Shown: piece after piece, positions 1 to 8,836 of the stretch | Layout: the number at the start of each line of letters is the position of its first letter | How positions within the stretch are numbered: position 1 is the first letter of the stretch | Translations under genes and position numbers: made by a program | Assembly: GCF_019844075.1 (NCBI RefSeq) | Contig: NZ_CP081964.1 | Span: 744,001-808,000 of the forward strand | Source: Curtobacterium sp. TC1 | GTDB lineage: Bacteria; Actinomycetota; Actinomycetes; Actinomycetales; Microbacteriaceae | Direction: 5' to 3' | Length of the DNA stretch: 64,000 bases | Notes under the pieces: model-generated | Databases searched by the model: none | What the model saw: only the letters and a program-made list of their open reading frames with translations | Told to the model about the DNA's origin: nothing

Positions 1-1
1 C

Positions 2-1933
2 CAGGCCGTGCGGGACGCCGTGCGCGAGGTCGCCGGTGCGGTGACCGCCTCGACCCTGACCACCGTCGCCGTGTTCCTGCCGGTGGCCTTCGTCGCCGAA
101 CTCGTGGGGGAGTTGTTCCGGCCGTTCGCCGTGACGGTCACCCTGGCGCTCGTCGCGTCGCTGTTCGTCTCGCTCACGATCGTCCCGGTGCTGGCGTACT
201 GGTGGCTGCGCCCGCCGAAGGCGAAGCCGGGCGACGCGACGACGGCAGCGGAAGCGCGCACGGACGCGGAAGCGGCACCGTCGGCGGTCGATGCCGAGCG
301 CGAGCACGAGGGCGTCCGCTCGGAGGGTGTGCTCGCCTCGGCGGCGGATCTGCACGACGCCGGCCGGGTGGACCGTCTGCGCCGCGTCTACCTGCCGGTG
401 CTCCGGTGGGTCGTCCGGAAGCCGGTCGTCGTCATCCTGCTCGCCGTGATCGTGCTCGGCGGAACGGCCGCCACGCTGCCGTTCGTCACCACGAACTACC
501 TCGGCGACTCGGGGCAGAACACGTTCACGGTCACGCAGGACCTGAAGGCCGGTTCGAGCCTCGCCGTCCAGTCCGATTCCGCACGCAAGGTCGAGCGGGC
601 ACTGCAGGACGTCGACGGCGTCGAGACCGTGCAGACCACCATCGGCACGAGCGGCCAGTCGATCCAGGCGGCGTTCGGCGGGGGTGGCAGCGCCTCGGTG
701 CAGTACGCCGTGACGACCGACGCCGAGGCCGACCAGCCGACGATCCAGGCCGACGCCCGGAAGTCGATCGGGGCGATCAAGGACGTCGGCGAGGTCACCA
801 TCGCGTCCTCCGGCGGCGGGTTCGGTGGCAGCAGCGACATCGAGGTCGACGTCACCGCGCCGACCCAGTCGCAGCTCGAGACGGCATCGCGCCAGGTGCT
901 GAAGACCATGCAGTCGGTCCCGGACACGACGGGCGCCACGAGCAACCTGTCCGCCGCGGAACCGTTCCTCGCCGTCCGGGTCGACCGGCAGAAGGCCGCG
1001 TCGCTGGGCCTCACCGAGACCCAGGTGGGTGGCCTCGTCGCCGCCGCCGTCTCACCGCGGGACACCGGCAGCATCGAGATCGACGACGCGACGCTCGACG
1101 TCTACATCGCCGACCCCGAGCCGCCGACGACCATCGCCGCACTCCGTGCCCTCGACGTCCCGACGAGCACCGGCACCGTCCCGCTGTCCGACGTCGCCAC
1201 GGTCGAGGAGTCGGAGGGCCCGACCACCGTCACCACGACGAACGCGGCCCGCACCGCCACGATCACCGTGACGCCCGACGCCACCAACCTCGGTGCCGCC
1301 GTGCAGTCCGTCACGACCGCCGTCGACGAGCTCGACCTGCCGAAGGGTGCGACCGCCTCCATCGGTGGCGTCGCCGCCAGCCAGTCGTCGGCGTTCTCGC
1401 AGCTCGGGCTCGCGGTGCTGGTCGCCGTGCTGATCGTCTACGTGATCATGGTCGCGACGTTCCGGAGCCTGCTCCAGCCGCTGCTGCTGCTCGTGTCGGT
1501 GCCGTTCGCGGCGACGGGCGCGATCCTGCTGCAGATCGCGTCCGGCGTCCCGATCGGCGTCGCGTCGCTGATCGGTCTGCTCATGCTCGTCGGCATCGTC
1601 GTGACGAACGCGATCGTGCTCATCGACCTCGTCAACCAGTACCGACGGCGCGGGTTGCGGGTGCGCGAGGCGTTGATCGAGGGCGCCACGCGACGCCTCC
1701 GTCCGATCCTGATGACGGCGATGGCGACGATCTTCGCGCTGCTGCCGATGGCGATCGGCCTGACCGGCAAGTCCGGGTTCATCTCGCAGCCGCTGGCACT
1801 GGTCGTGATCGGCGGCCTGGTGTCCTCGACACTGCTGACGCTCGTGGTGCTGCCGGCGCTGTACTTCGTGGTCGAGCGGGCCCGGGAGCGGCGGGCCGAC
1901 CGGCGTGCGGCTGCGGCGGCCGCGGCGGACTAG
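2..1933 (+). CDS. RND-family efflux permease, C-terminal part (5' end outside window)
   Basis: This open frame enters from the left edge without a start codon, so only about 643 C-terminal residues of an RND (HAE1/AcrB-like) permease are present; family members are usually around 1,000-1,100 residues. RND pumps are inner-membrane proton antiporters that expel hydrophobic compounds. Visible signs are the transmembrane stretch ending ASLFVSLTIVPVLAYWWLRP, a long extracytoplasmic domain (window residues about 160-460), and the typical late membrane motif LVGIVVTNAIVLIDLVNQYR followed by RRLRPILMTAMATI. A hydrophilic, Ala/Glu-rich linker of about 60 residues joins the first membrane block to the next. 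It ends in an Ala-rich tail. No partner (adaptor) gene is visible downstream. Substrate is unknown. Confidence 0.9.
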   Translation, partial: QAVRDAVREVAGAVTASTLTTVAVFLPVAFVAELVGELFRPFAVTVTLALVASLFVSLTIVPVLAYWWLRPPKAKPGDATTAAEARTDAEAAPSAVDAEREHEGVRSEGVLASAADLHDAGRVDRLRRVYLPVLRWVVRKPVVVILLAVIVLGGTAATLPFVTTNYLGDSGQNTFTVTQDLKAGSSLAVQSDSARKVERALQDVDGVETVQTTIGTSGQSIQAAFGGGGSASVQYAVTTDAEADQPTIQADARKSIGAIKDVGEVTIASSGGGFGGSSDIEVDVTAPTQSQLETASRQVLKTMQSVPDTTGATSNLSAAEPFLAVRVDRQKAASLGLTETQVGGLVAAAVSPRDTGSIEIDDATLDVYIADPEPPTTIAALRALDVPTSTGTVPLSDVATVEESEGPTTVTTTNAARTATITVTPDATNLGAAVQSVTTAVDELDLPKGATASIGGVAASQSSAFSQLGLAVLVAVLIVYVIMVATFRSLLQPLLLLVSVPFAATGAILLQIASGVPIGVASLIGLLMLVGIVVTNAIVLIDLVNQYRRRGLRVREALIEGATRRLRPILMTAMATIFALLPMAIGLTGKSGFISQPLALVVIGGLVSSTLLTLVVLPALYFVVERARERRADRRAAAAAAAD

Positions 1934-1945
1934 CGGCGATCCGGG

Positions 1946-2284
1946 CTAGCGGCGGTACTCGGCGTCGACGGCCGCGATGGCGGCGGTCGTGAGCGGCACC
2001 GGGACCGTGGCCGGCACGACGGGCGCAGCGGCCCGGTGGTCGGCACGCTCCTCGCGCTCGACGGCCCGGAACCACGACACGAGCACGCAGGTGAGCGTGA
2101 CCAGGAAGACGACCCCGGCACCCTGCGCGAACACGGCCATCTGCCCGGTCGCGGCCGCGTACCCACCGAAGGCCATGGTGGCGGCGAACGACAGCCCGAG
2201 CAGCAACTCCGCAGCGGTCTGCAGCGCGGAACGGTCCCAACGGGTCGCAGCGGCGCGGGCAGGGCGGGTCGAGGTGTCGGTCAC
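1946..2284 (-). CDS. Small two-helix membrane protein, unknown function
   Basis: A 112-residue protein starting at GTG 2284 (VTDTSTRP...). It has two hydrophobic helices, around LLLGLSFAATMAFGGYAAA and GAGVVFLVTLTCVLVSWF, followed by a charged cytoplasmic-type tail (EREERADHR) and a proline/valine-rich end. A CAGACT hexamer 6 nt upstream of the GTG fits the leaderless promoter pattern seen across this window and supports this start over longer in-frame options. It converges on the RND gene with a 12-nt gap. I do not recognise the family. Confidence 0.7.
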   Translation of the reverse strand: MTDTSTRPARAAATRWDRSALQTAAELLLGLSFAATMAFGGYAAATGQMAVFAQGAGVVFLVTLTCVLVSWFRAVEREERADHRAAAPVVPATVPVPLTTAAIAAVDAEYRR

Positions 2285-2370
2285 CCCCGAAGTCTGCGGC
2301 GTGGCGCCGATCGGCAGTAGTCCCGACTCCGGGTGCCACCCACCCGGGGCACGCGGCGGTCGCGGTCGCG

Positions 2371-3381
2371 TCAGCCGAGCTGGGTCCGCAGGAACGTCGC
2401 GACGCGTCGGCTCATCGCCTCGTCGAGCTGGGCGATCGAGTGGGCCGTGCCCTCGACCTGCACGAACGTCACCGGCACGTCGTGCGACCGGAGCGTGGCC
2501 GCGAACTCCTGCGACTCCCACAGCGGGATGAACTCGTCCGTCGAGTGCCCGATGAAGAACGGTGCCGTGTCCGAGGTCACGTGGTACTCCGGCGACGCAC
2601 GGGTGGCCGCCGGACACTTCGCGTAGGTCCGGCAGCCGAGGTAGAGCAACTGCTTCCGCTGGAAGGACGCCGACACGCCGTCGGCCCGGGTCGAGCGTGA
2701 CGTCAGGTTCGTGGGGCCGCTCAGGTCGACGACCGCACGGATCCGGTCGCCCTCGGCGTACGCGGCGGACTCGTGGTCGGTCACCGCGAGCATCGCCGCG
2801 AGGTTGCCGCCCGCGCTCCCGCCGAACACCCCGACCCGCTGGGAGTCGACGTCGTAGGTCTCGAGCGTCGCGGGACGGAACACGTAGTCGAGCGCGCGGC
2901 GGACGTCGTCGAGGCCGGCCGGGAACGGATCGGTGGGGGCGAGCCGGTAGTCCACGTTGAACGTCACGAAGCCCTCGGACGCCAGGTACTTGCACACCGA
3001 CCGGTAGGCGGCCGTGGCCTTGTCGCCGTGCGACCAGCTGCCGCCGTGGATCATCAGCACGGCCGGCCGACCGGTGGCGGCCGCAGCTGCTGCCGGATCG
3101 GCCGTCGCGGTGGCGGACGGCGTCGCCGTCGGGGTCGCGGTCGTCTCCGGGGCGCTGTCGGCCGGCAGGCAGACGTCGAGTCGCTGCAACGGGGCCGTGC
3201 CGTACGGCACGTCGGCGACCACGTCGATGCCGTGGTACTCCAGCGACAGCGGGTAGATGACGCTGTCCGCGGTGACCGTCGCGTTCTCGTCGCCGACGGG
3301 GTCCGTGCTGCAGGACGCGACCGCGCCGAGCGCCACGACCGCGGCGACGAGCGCGAGCACTGTGCGGCGGCCGGACTTCAT
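2371..3381 (-). CDS. Secreted lipoprotein of the alpha/beta-hydrolase (carboxylesterase/BD-FAE-like) family
   Basis: A 336-residue protein. The N-terminus is a lipoprotein signal peptide (MKSGRRTVLALVAAVVALGAV) with a lipobox ending ASC, so it should be anchored to the outer face of the membrane. The hydrolase core shows the oxyanion HGGSW motif, the nucleophile elbow FGGSAGG, an acidic residue near HSTDEFIPLWES, and the catalytic His in EGTAHSIAQ. A low-complexity Thr/Ala/Pro insert (TPTATPSATATA) sits between the first strands and HGGSW. Start ATG 3381 is preceded 7 nt upstream by a TACCGT -10 box. The natural ester substrate is not evident. Confidence 0.88.
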   Translation of the reverse strand: MKSGRRTVLALVAAVVALGAVASCSTDPVGDENATVTADSVIYPLSLEYHGIDVVADVPYGTAPLQRLDVCLPADSAPETTATPTATPSATATADPAAAAAATGRPAVLMIHGGSWSHGDKATAAYRSVCKYLASEGFVTFNVDYRLAPTDPFPAGLDDVRRALDYVFRPATLETYDVDSQRVGVFGGSAGGNLAAMLAVTDHESAAYAEGDRIRAVVDLSGPTNLTSRSTRADGVSASFQRKQLLYLGCRTYAKCPAATRASPEYHVTSDTAPFFIGHSTDEFIPLWESQEFAATLRSHDVPVTFVQVEGTAHSIAQLDEAMSRRVATFLRTQLG

Positions 3382-3388
3382 CGGTTCC

Positions 3389-3394
3389 ACGGTA
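3389..3394 (-). promoter_or_regulatory. -10 box for the lipoprotein esterase
   Basis: TACCGT on the minus strand, 7 nt before ATG 3381, which implies a leaderless transcript. Confidence 0.5.
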
Positions 3395-3505
3395 GCCGCA
3401 CCCGGAGCCGCCCACGTCACCCCAGCGGAGGAACCCAGCGGAGGACCCATGCCAGTGCCAGGATGAGAGCAGGGGGCATCCGCCGCCCGGACCGCAGGAG
3501 GACCC

Positions 3506-4360
3506 GTGAGCCGTCGCAAGGCCTGGAACGCCGATCCCGAACCGCTGCTCCGCGTCGAACCGGGCTTCCGCCTGGACCAGGTCGACCCGGACGCGACGCC
3601 GGGCTTCCCCGGCCGCAAGATCGACGGGCTCGAAGCGCTCGCCGCGGGGGCCTCCCGTCTCGCCGCCCTGCAGGAGCGGCTGTACGCGGCGTCGACCGCC
3701 GGCGACCAGCGCCGGGTGCTGCTCGTGCTGCAGGCGATGGACACCGCTGGCAAGGGCGGCATCGTCTCGCACGTCGTCGGTGCGGTCGACCCCAACGGCG
3801 TGCGCTACGCGGGCTTCAAGGCCCCGACGGCCGAGGAGCGCGAGCACGACTTCCTCTGGCGCATCGAGCGGCAGCTCCCGAGCGCCGGGCAGCTCGGCGT
3901 GTTCGACCGCTCGCACTACGAGGACGTCCTCATCCAGCGCATCCGGGCCTTCGCGGCGCCGGACGAGATCGAGCGACGCTACGGCGCGATCACCGACTTC
4001 GAGGACCGTCTCACCGCCGAGGGCACCACGATCGTCAAGGTGATGCTGCACATCTCGAAGGACGAACAGCGCGAACGCCTCGGCGAGCGACTGGACCGCC
4101 CCGACAAGCACTGGAAGTTCAACCCGGCCGACATCGACGAGCGCCTGCTGTGGGACCGCTACCAGGACGCCTACCAGATCGTGTTCGACCGGACCTCGAC
4201 CCCGCAGGCGCCCTGGTACGTCGTGCCGGCGAACCGCAAGTGGTACGCCCGCTTGGCGGTGCAGCAGCTCCTGCTGCGTGCGCTCGAGGACATGCAGCTC
4301 TCGTGGCCGAAGGCGGACTTCGACGTAGCCGAGCAACGACAGCGGCTCGCCGAGTCCTGA
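3506..4360 (+). CDS. ppk2: PPK2-family polyphosphate kinase
   Basis: A 284-residue PPK2-family protein, which transfers phosphate between inorganic polyphosphate and nucleoside di- or monophosphates in the cytoplasm. The Walker A region is VLQAMDTAGKGG (residues about 73-84), the Walker B/lid region is DRSHYEDV, and the family's conserved KFNPADIDER and WYVVPANRKWYARL segments are present. Length matches single-domain PPK2 enzymes. Start GTG 3506 has a strong AGGAGG sequence about 5 nt upstream, so this gene has a leader. It overlaps no neighbour and is divergent from the esterase. Class (ADP- or AMP-phosphorylating) cannot be settled by eye. Confidence 0.93.
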   Translation: MSRRKAWNADPEPLLRVEPGFRLDQVDPDATPGFPGRKIDGLEALAAGASRLAALQERLYAASTAGDQRRVLLVLQAMDTAGKGGIVSHVVGAVDPNGVRYAGFKAPTAEEREHDFLWRIERQLPSAGQLGVFDRSHYEDVLIQRIRAFAAPDEIERRYGAITDFEDRLTAEGTTIVKVMLHISKDEQRERLGERLDRPDKHWKFNPADIDERLLWDRYQDAYQIVFDRTSTPQAPWYVVPANRKWYARLAVQQLLLRALEDMQLSWPKADFDVAEQRQRLAES

Positions 4361-4392
4361 CGCCGGCGACGCGACCCCCGGACGTCGCCCGA

Positions 4393-5547
4393 TCAGGGGT
4401 TGTGCGTCAGGAACAGCACCCAGATCGCCACGGGCTGCGCGATCACGCAGCACGCGAGGACGATCCACCGGCGACCAGGGGTGCGGTGGAGCGCGGGGAT
4501 CCCGAGCAGGGGTGATGCCGGCAGGAGCAACCGGAACGTGCTCTGCTGCGGCAGGAACGTCGCGAACAGGTACAGCAGGTAGGACACCGATCCGAGCAGC
4601 GGGACCGACCCGATCTGACGGGTCGACCGCGACGACGACCACCATCCGACGACCACGACGGCGACGAGCACTCCGACGACACCGATGGGGCCTGCGAACC
4701 GCGCGGCCTGCAGGAACCACGGGGTCAGCGGCGCGAAGTGGTCCACGCTGAGGTGGAGCCGCCACCATGCGAGCTCCGTCTGCAGGTACGCGTCCGGGAC
4801 ACCGGTGGCGACGGCTGCGACGACAGGCCAGGCCAGTCCGGCGGTGGCCGTGACGAGCCCGGTGACGACGATCGCGACGCGCTCCCGCACGGTCACCGGG
4901 TCGCGTTCCACGAGGCGGATGACACCGTGCACCGCGAGGGCGAGCGGGATCGCGAGCGCGCCCGGTCGGGTGAAGGCGAGGACCGTGACGATCGGCAGGA
5001 TCGTCCAGTACCGCCGTCGTTGCATCGCGATCAGCGCGGCGAACCCGAGCAGCAGGCCGAGTGATTCGGCGTAGGCGATCTGCAGGACGAACGCGAGCGG
5101 CCCGAACGCGAAGAACACGGCCGACCACAGTGCTGTGCTCCGGCCGACGTGGGGGCGGAGCAGGACCATGAGGGCGACCGTGGCAGCCCCGCCGAACGTG
5201 GTCGCGAGCAGCACCGCGACGACCGCCGGGTCTGCGCCGGTCAGGCTCACCGCGGCGACGATCGCGGGGAACACGGGCAGGAACGCCCACGCGTTCTGCT
5301 GCACCGTGCCCGCGCTGTCGGTCGGCAAGGTGCTCGGGTACCCCTGGCGGGCGATCTCCAGGAAGTACTGGCCGTCCCACGCGGCGGAGCGCTCGAAGAA
5401 GCCCTTCCAACCGGATGGGTCGCCGAACCCGACAGGATCGGTGGACGCGAAACCGACTAGGAACGTGACGGTCGTCACCACTCGGGCGATCCCGTACAGG
5501 CCGAGGAGGACGAGCCAGTCGGGAAGTGGGCGAGTTGCCGTTCGCAT
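4393..5547 (-). CDS. PIG-V-like membrane mannosyltransferase
   Basis: A 384-residue multi-spanning membrane protein. The N-terminal loop contains AAWDGQYFLEIARQGYP and then NAWAFLPVFPAIV, the pattern of PIG-V/ArnT-like glycosyltransferases of the GT-C type. These take a sugar from a polyprenyl phosphate on the outer membrane face, which fits the divergent neighbour that resembles a polyprenol-phosphate-mannose synthase. About nine hydrophobic segments follow. Start ATG 5547 has GGAGG upstream. The acceptor (lipid or protein) is unknown. The functional link to the neighbour is inferred from family and position. Confidence 0.75.
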   Translation of the reverse strand: MRTATRPLPDWLVLLGLYGIARVVTTVTFLVGFASTDPVGFGDPSGWKGFFERSAAWDGQYFLEIARQGYPSTLPTDSAGTVQQNAWAFLPVFPAIVAAVSLTGADPAVVAVLLATTFGGAATVALMVLLRPHVGRSTALWSAVFFAFGPLAFVLQIAYAESLGLLLGFAALIAMQRRRYWTILPIVTVLAFTRPGALAIPLALAVHGVIRLVERDPVTVRERVAIVVTGLVTATAGLAWPVVAAVATGVPDAYLQTELAWWRLHLSVDHFAPLTPWFLQAARFAGPIGVVGVLVAVVVVGWWSSSRSTRQIGSVPLLGSVSYLLYLFATFLPQQSTFRLLLPASPLLGIPALHRTPGRRWIVLACCVIAQPVAIWVLFLTHNP

Positions 5548-5564
5548 GCGAGCCTCCGGAGTGT

Positions 5565-5594
5565 CATGCAGTATCCATCATGTTACTGTGCATG
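5565..5594. promoter_or_regulatory. Divergent promoter region with inverted repeat
   Basis: The 75-nt gap between the mannosyltransferase and the polyprenol-phosphate sugar synthase is AT-rich for this genome. It holds an inverted repeat with arms CATGCA and TGCATG, and inner GTA and TAC. A TACTGT hexamer at 5584-5589 could be the -10 for the rightward gene. A shared operator is possible but unproven. Confidence 0.35.
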
Positions 5595-5622
5595 CTCGAC
5601 CATCACCTCGACAGGGAAATCC

Positions 5623-6366
5623 ATGACGCATCGCAGTGACCGTGAGGGAACCCTCGTCGTCATCCCCACCTACAACGAGCGCGACAACCTCGAGTCGGTC
5701 ATCGCCCGCGTCCACGCGGCCCGTCCTGAGGTGCAGGTGCTGGTCGTCGACGACGGCAGTCCGGACGGCACCGGCGCCATCGCGGATCGGCTCGCCCGAG
5801 GAGACGATCGCGTGCACGTGCTGCACCGCACCGAGAAGGCGGGACTCGGTGCCGCGTACCTCGCCGGGTTCGCCTGGGGGCTCTGCCGCGGTCACGCCGT
5901 GCTGGTCGAGATGGACGCCGACGGCTCGCACCGCCCCGAGGAACTCGGCAGACTCCTCGATCGCTGCGCTTCGGGCGCCGACCTCGTGATCGGCTCTCGC
6001 TGGGTGCCCGGCGGCTCCGTCGTGAACTGGCCGTGGTACCGCATCGCGCTCTCCCGAGGCGGTTCGCTCTACAGTCGCATCATGCTCGGTGTCCGGGTCC
6101 GCGACCTCACCGGTGGGTACCGTGCCGTCCGAGCCGACCTGATCCGCACGCTCGTCGCCGAGGACATCGCGTCGACCGGGTACTGCTTCCAGGTCGACGT
6201 GGCCCGACGTGCTCTTCGTGCCGGCGCTGTCGTCGCGGAGGTCCCCGTCACCTTCGTCGAACGCGAGCGGGGAGCGTCGAAGATGAGCAGCGCGATCGTC
6301 GTCGAGGCGCTGGTCCGCGTGACCGGGTGGGGACTGCAACGGGCGTTCCGGCGCGGTTCGCGGTGA
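5623..6366 (+). CDS. Polyprenol monophosphomannose synthase-like GT2 glycosyltransferase
   Basis: A 247-residue GT2 enzyme of the dolichol-phosphate-mannose synthase type. These make polyprenyl-phosphate-mannose from GDP-mannose on the inner membrane face. Visible motifs are VVIPTYNERDNLESVI, VVDDGSPDGTG, the DXD-like VEMDADGSHRP, IGSRWVPGG and RGGSLYSRIMLGVRVRDLTGGYR. It lacks C-terminal membrane helices, as in stand-alone enzymes. I chose ATG 5623, preceded by GGGA, because homology begins right after it; an upstream in-frame ATG at 5566 lies before the likely promoter. Divergent from the PIG-V-like gene, its likely user. Confidence 0.88.
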   Translation: MTHRSDREGTLVVIPTYNERDNLESVIARVHAARPEVQVLVVDDGSPDGTGAIADRLARGDDRVHVLHRTEKAGLGAAYLAGFAWGLCRGHAVLVEMDADGSHRPEELGRLLDRCASGADLVIGSRWVPGGSVVNWPWYRIALSRGGSLYSRIMLGVRVRDLTGGYRAVRADLIRTLVAEDIASTGYCFQVDVARRALRAGAVVAEVPVTFVERERGASKMSSAIVVEALVRVTGWGLQRAFRRGSR

Positions 6367-6660
6367 GGCGCTCGGCGCACAGCGGGTTCGCGCACCACAG
6401 ACCGGTCAGGAGGCACGGATCGCCTGCTCCGGCCTGCGTCCGTCCGCATCGGGGCTGGTATCAGAGCGCGGGGTCGCGTAGACTCGCTCGGTCGGCCTTC
6501 GACGCCGTGACATCGTGATCACGGACTTCTTGTTGGGTGTGTGTTGCTCGAGGGCTGGAATCACGTCGAATCGCGACGGGATGAACCCCCTCTCCGCAAG
6601 CAGCCCCCGCCGATGTCGCTGTCGGGCGCTGCGGTTCGTTGCGCACCCGAGAAAGCAGAC
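6367..6660 (+). promoter_or_regulatory. Intergenic region and long 5' leader of the DEAD-box helicase
   Basis: No gene is seen in these 294 bases. A TAGACT hexamer at 6479-6484 could be a -10 box, which would give a leader of about 170 nt ending in AGAAAG before ATG 6661. Long leaders are common for cold-responsive DEAD-box genes in other bacteria, but regulation here is a guess. Confidence 0.35.
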
Positions 6661-8700
6661 ATGGCCCCGTACAACAAGGGCGCGGACAACCGCGCCTCCG
6701 ACCGTCCCCGCCACCCGAACGGCACCCCCGCCGCACGCAGCAGCAAGCACCGCGGGTTCCGCGCTGCCGAGCCGACCGCGCCGCGTCAGAAGCAGCGCTG
6801 GGACGCCGAGGAGCGTCGCGGCCGTTCGGCGCAGGGTGAGCGCCCCGCCCGCCCGAACTGGGAGCCCCGCGACAGCGGTGGCCAGCGCCGCCCCGAGCGC
6901 GACGACCGTGGTGGTCGTGGCTTCAACCGTGACGACCGTGCCCCGCGTCGTTTTGACCGCGATGACCGCGCGCCTCGCCGCTTCGACCGCGACGACCGTG
7001 CGCCGCGTCGAGACAACGATGACCGCCCGCGTCGCAGCTTCGACCGCGATGACCGCGCTCCCCGCACCTTCAACCGCGACGACCGCGCTCCCCGTCGCTT
7101 CGACCGCGATGACCGTGCGCCCCGTCGTTTCGACCGCGATGACCGTGCGCCCCGTCGTGACAACGACGACCGACCGCGTCGTTTCGATCGCGATGACCGT
7201 GCGCCGCGCAGCTTCAACCGCGATGACCGTGCGCCCCGTCGCGACCAGGACGACCGTCCCCGTCGCTTCGACCGCGACGACCGAGCGCCCCGTCGTGACA
7301 ACGACGACCGCCCGCGTCGTGGCTTCGACCGCGACGACCGCGCTCCGCGCAAGTTCGACCGCGATGACCGCGCTCCGCGCAAGTTCGACCGCGATGACCG
7401 CAGCGACCGTGCCCCGCGCCGCTCGTTCGACGAGCCCGAGCGCGGCAAGTTCGTCCCCGCCGACGACGTCAAGCTCGCCAAGCTCCAGGCCGAGTCCACC
7501 GTGGCGTCCGACGTCGAGGGCGTGACCTTCGGCGACCTCGGCATCGGCGGCAACATCTCCCGCGCCCTGCAGGAGCTCGGCGCCAGCAGCCCGTTCCCGA
7601 TCCAGGCGGCGACGATCCCCGACGTGATCGCCGGCAAGGACGTCCTCGGTCGTGGCCGCACGGGCTCCGGCAAGACCATCGCGTTCGGCGCCCCGCTCGT
7701 CGAGAAGCTCATGGAGCACGGCGGCGGCACGAAGCGCAAGATGGGCCGCGCCCCGCGTGCGCTCATCCTCGCGCCGACCCGCGAGCTCGCCCTGCAGATC
7801 GACCGCACGGTGCAGCCGATCGCCCGCTCGGTCGGGCTTTTCACCACGCAGATCTACGGCGGTGTCCCGTACGGCCGTCAGGAGGGCGCGCTCGAGCGCG
7901 GCGTCGACATCATCGTCGGCACCCCCGGTCGTGTGCAGGACCTCATGAACAAGGGGAAGCTCGACCTCAGCGAGGTCGTCATCTCCGTGCTCGACGAGGC
8001 CGACCACATGTGCGACCTCGGGTTCCTCGAGCCGGTGCAGGAGATCCTCTCCGCCACGGCCGAGGTCACCCCGCAGGGCAACCGTGCGCAGAAGCTGCTG
8101 TTCAGCGCGACGCTCGACACCCAGGTCGCGGCGCTCGTCGAGCAGTTCCTGCACGAGCCGAGCGTGCACGAGGTCGCGGGTGAGGACCAGGCGTCCTCGA
8201 CCATCGACCACCGCGTCCTCGTGGTCGAGCAGCGCGAGAAGGACCGTGTCCTCGAGGAGCTCGTCGCCGGCGACGGCAAGACGATCGTCTTCGCTCGGAC
8301 CCGCGCCTACGCCGAGCGTCTCGCCGACCAGTTCGAGGACGCCGGCATCCGTGCCACGTCGCTCCACGGCGACCTGAACCAGTCGCGCCGCACCCGCAAC
8401 CTGCAGCTCCTGACGAGTGGCCGGGTGAACGTCCTCGTCGCCACCGACGTCGCCGCCCGTGGCATCCACGTCGACGACGTGTCGCTCGTCGTGCAGGCGG
8501 ACGCCCCGGACGACTACAAGGCGTACATGCACCGCTCCGGCCGCACGGGTCGTGCGGGCAAGGAGGGCACCGTCGTGACGATCGTCCCGCGTGGCCGCAT
8601 CCGCAAGATCGAGGGCATCCTCGAGCGTGCCGAGATCGAGGCGGACCTCGTGCAGGCCGCACCCGGTGACGGCATCGTCAGCGAGCTCGCCGCGCGGTAG
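6661..8700 (+). CDS. DEAD-box ATP-dependent RNA helicase with arginine/aspartate-rich repeat N-terminus
   Basis: A 679-residue protein. Residues 1-80 are basic and disordered. Residues about 82-250 are built from imperfect copies of the nonapeptide FDRDDRAPR, an RNA-binding, probably disordered region. The helicase core follows: Q-motif region (FPIQAATIPDVIAG), Walker A GRTGSGKT, PTRELALQI, the DEAD box LDEADHM, the SAT motif LLFSATL, and HRSGRTGRAG. It should unwind RNA in ribosome assembly or mRNA turnover. Usually the basic repeats lie at the C-terminus of such helicases; here they precede the core. Start ATG 6661 follows AGAAAG. A strong hairpin lies just after the stop. Confidence 0.93.
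   Translation: MAPYNKGADNRASDRPRHPNGTPAARSSKHRGFRAAEPTAPRQKQRWDAEERRGRSAQGERPARPNWEPRDSGGQRRPERDDRGGRGFNRDDRAPRRFDRDDRAPRRFDRDDRAPRRDNDDRPRRSFDRDDRAPRTFNRDDRAPRRFDRDDRAPRRFDRDDRAPRRDNDDRPRRFDRDDRAPRSFNRDDRAPRRDQDDRPRRFDRDDRAPRRDNDDRPRRGFDRDDRAPRKFDRDDRAPRKFDRDDRSDRAPRRSFDEPERGKFVPADDVKLAKLQAESTVASDVEGVTFGDLGIGGNISRALQELGASSPFPIQAATIPDVIAGKDVLGRGRTGSGKTIAFGAPLVEKLMEHGGGTKRKMGRAPRALILAPTRELALQIDRTVQPIARSVGLFTTQIYGGVPYGRQEGALERGVDIIVGTPGRVQDLMNKGKLDLSEVVISVLDEADHMCDLGFLEPVQEILSATAEVTPQGNRAQKLLFSATLDTQVAALVEQFLHEPSVHEVAGEDQASSTIDHRVLVVEQREKDRVLEELVAGDGKTIVFARTRAYAERLADQFEDAGIRATSLHGDLNQSRRTRNLQLLTSGRVNVLVATDVAARGIHVDDVSLVVQADAPDDYKAYMHRSGRTGRAGKEGTVVTIVPRGRIRKIEGILERAEIEADLVQAAPGDGIVSELAAR
6904..7410 (+). 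repeat. Imperfect 27-bp tandem repeats inside the helicase gene
   Basis: About 15 diverged units encoding FDRDDRAPR or the shorter variant RDNDDRPRR run head to tail. Synonymous differences between units indicate that they are old or codon-diversified rather than freshly amplified. Confidence 0.85.
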
Positions 8701-8712
8701 ACGCGACCCCAG

Positions 8713-8760
8713 GACGGACGGGAGGCCCGTGGCATGCGTGCCACGGGCCTCCCGTCCGTC
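8713..8760. terminator. Perfect 22-bp-stem hairpin (palindrome family A), convergent genes
   Basis: Arms 8713-8734 and 8739-8760 are exact reverse complements around a 4-nt loop. The core GACGGGAGGCCCGTGGC recurs at about 26.69 and 31.9 kb. It starts 12 nt after the helicase stop and is placed to end transcription from both sides, although it has no T-run. Confidence 0.7.
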
Positions 8761-8765
8761 ACATG

Positions 8766-8815
8766 GTGAGCAGCATGGTCGGGTCCCGAAGTCGGACCCG
8801 ACCATTTCTGCTCAC
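8766..8815. repeat. Second palindrome (family B) next to the first
   Basis: Near-perfect arms 8766-8786 and 8794-8815 with core TGGTCGGGTC / GACCCGACCA flanked by GTGAGCAG / CTGCTCAC. The same sequence, with longer arms, occurs at 53806-53866. Confidence 0.65.
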
Positions 8816-8836
8816 GAAGCGCCCGCGTGACCGCGC

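Noticed and set aside
1946..5410. A 1,154-codon open frame on the minus strand
   Set aside because: Only its last 112 codons (from GTG 2284) look like a protein. The rest runs antisense to ppk2 and out of frame with the esterase and mannosyltransferase genes, with Arg/Pro/Gly-rich composition typical of high-GC shadow frames.
8713..8815. Adjacent palindromes considered as an insertion-sequence remnant
   Set aside because: No transposase fragment or target duplication is visible; they are better described as terminator or REP-like elements.
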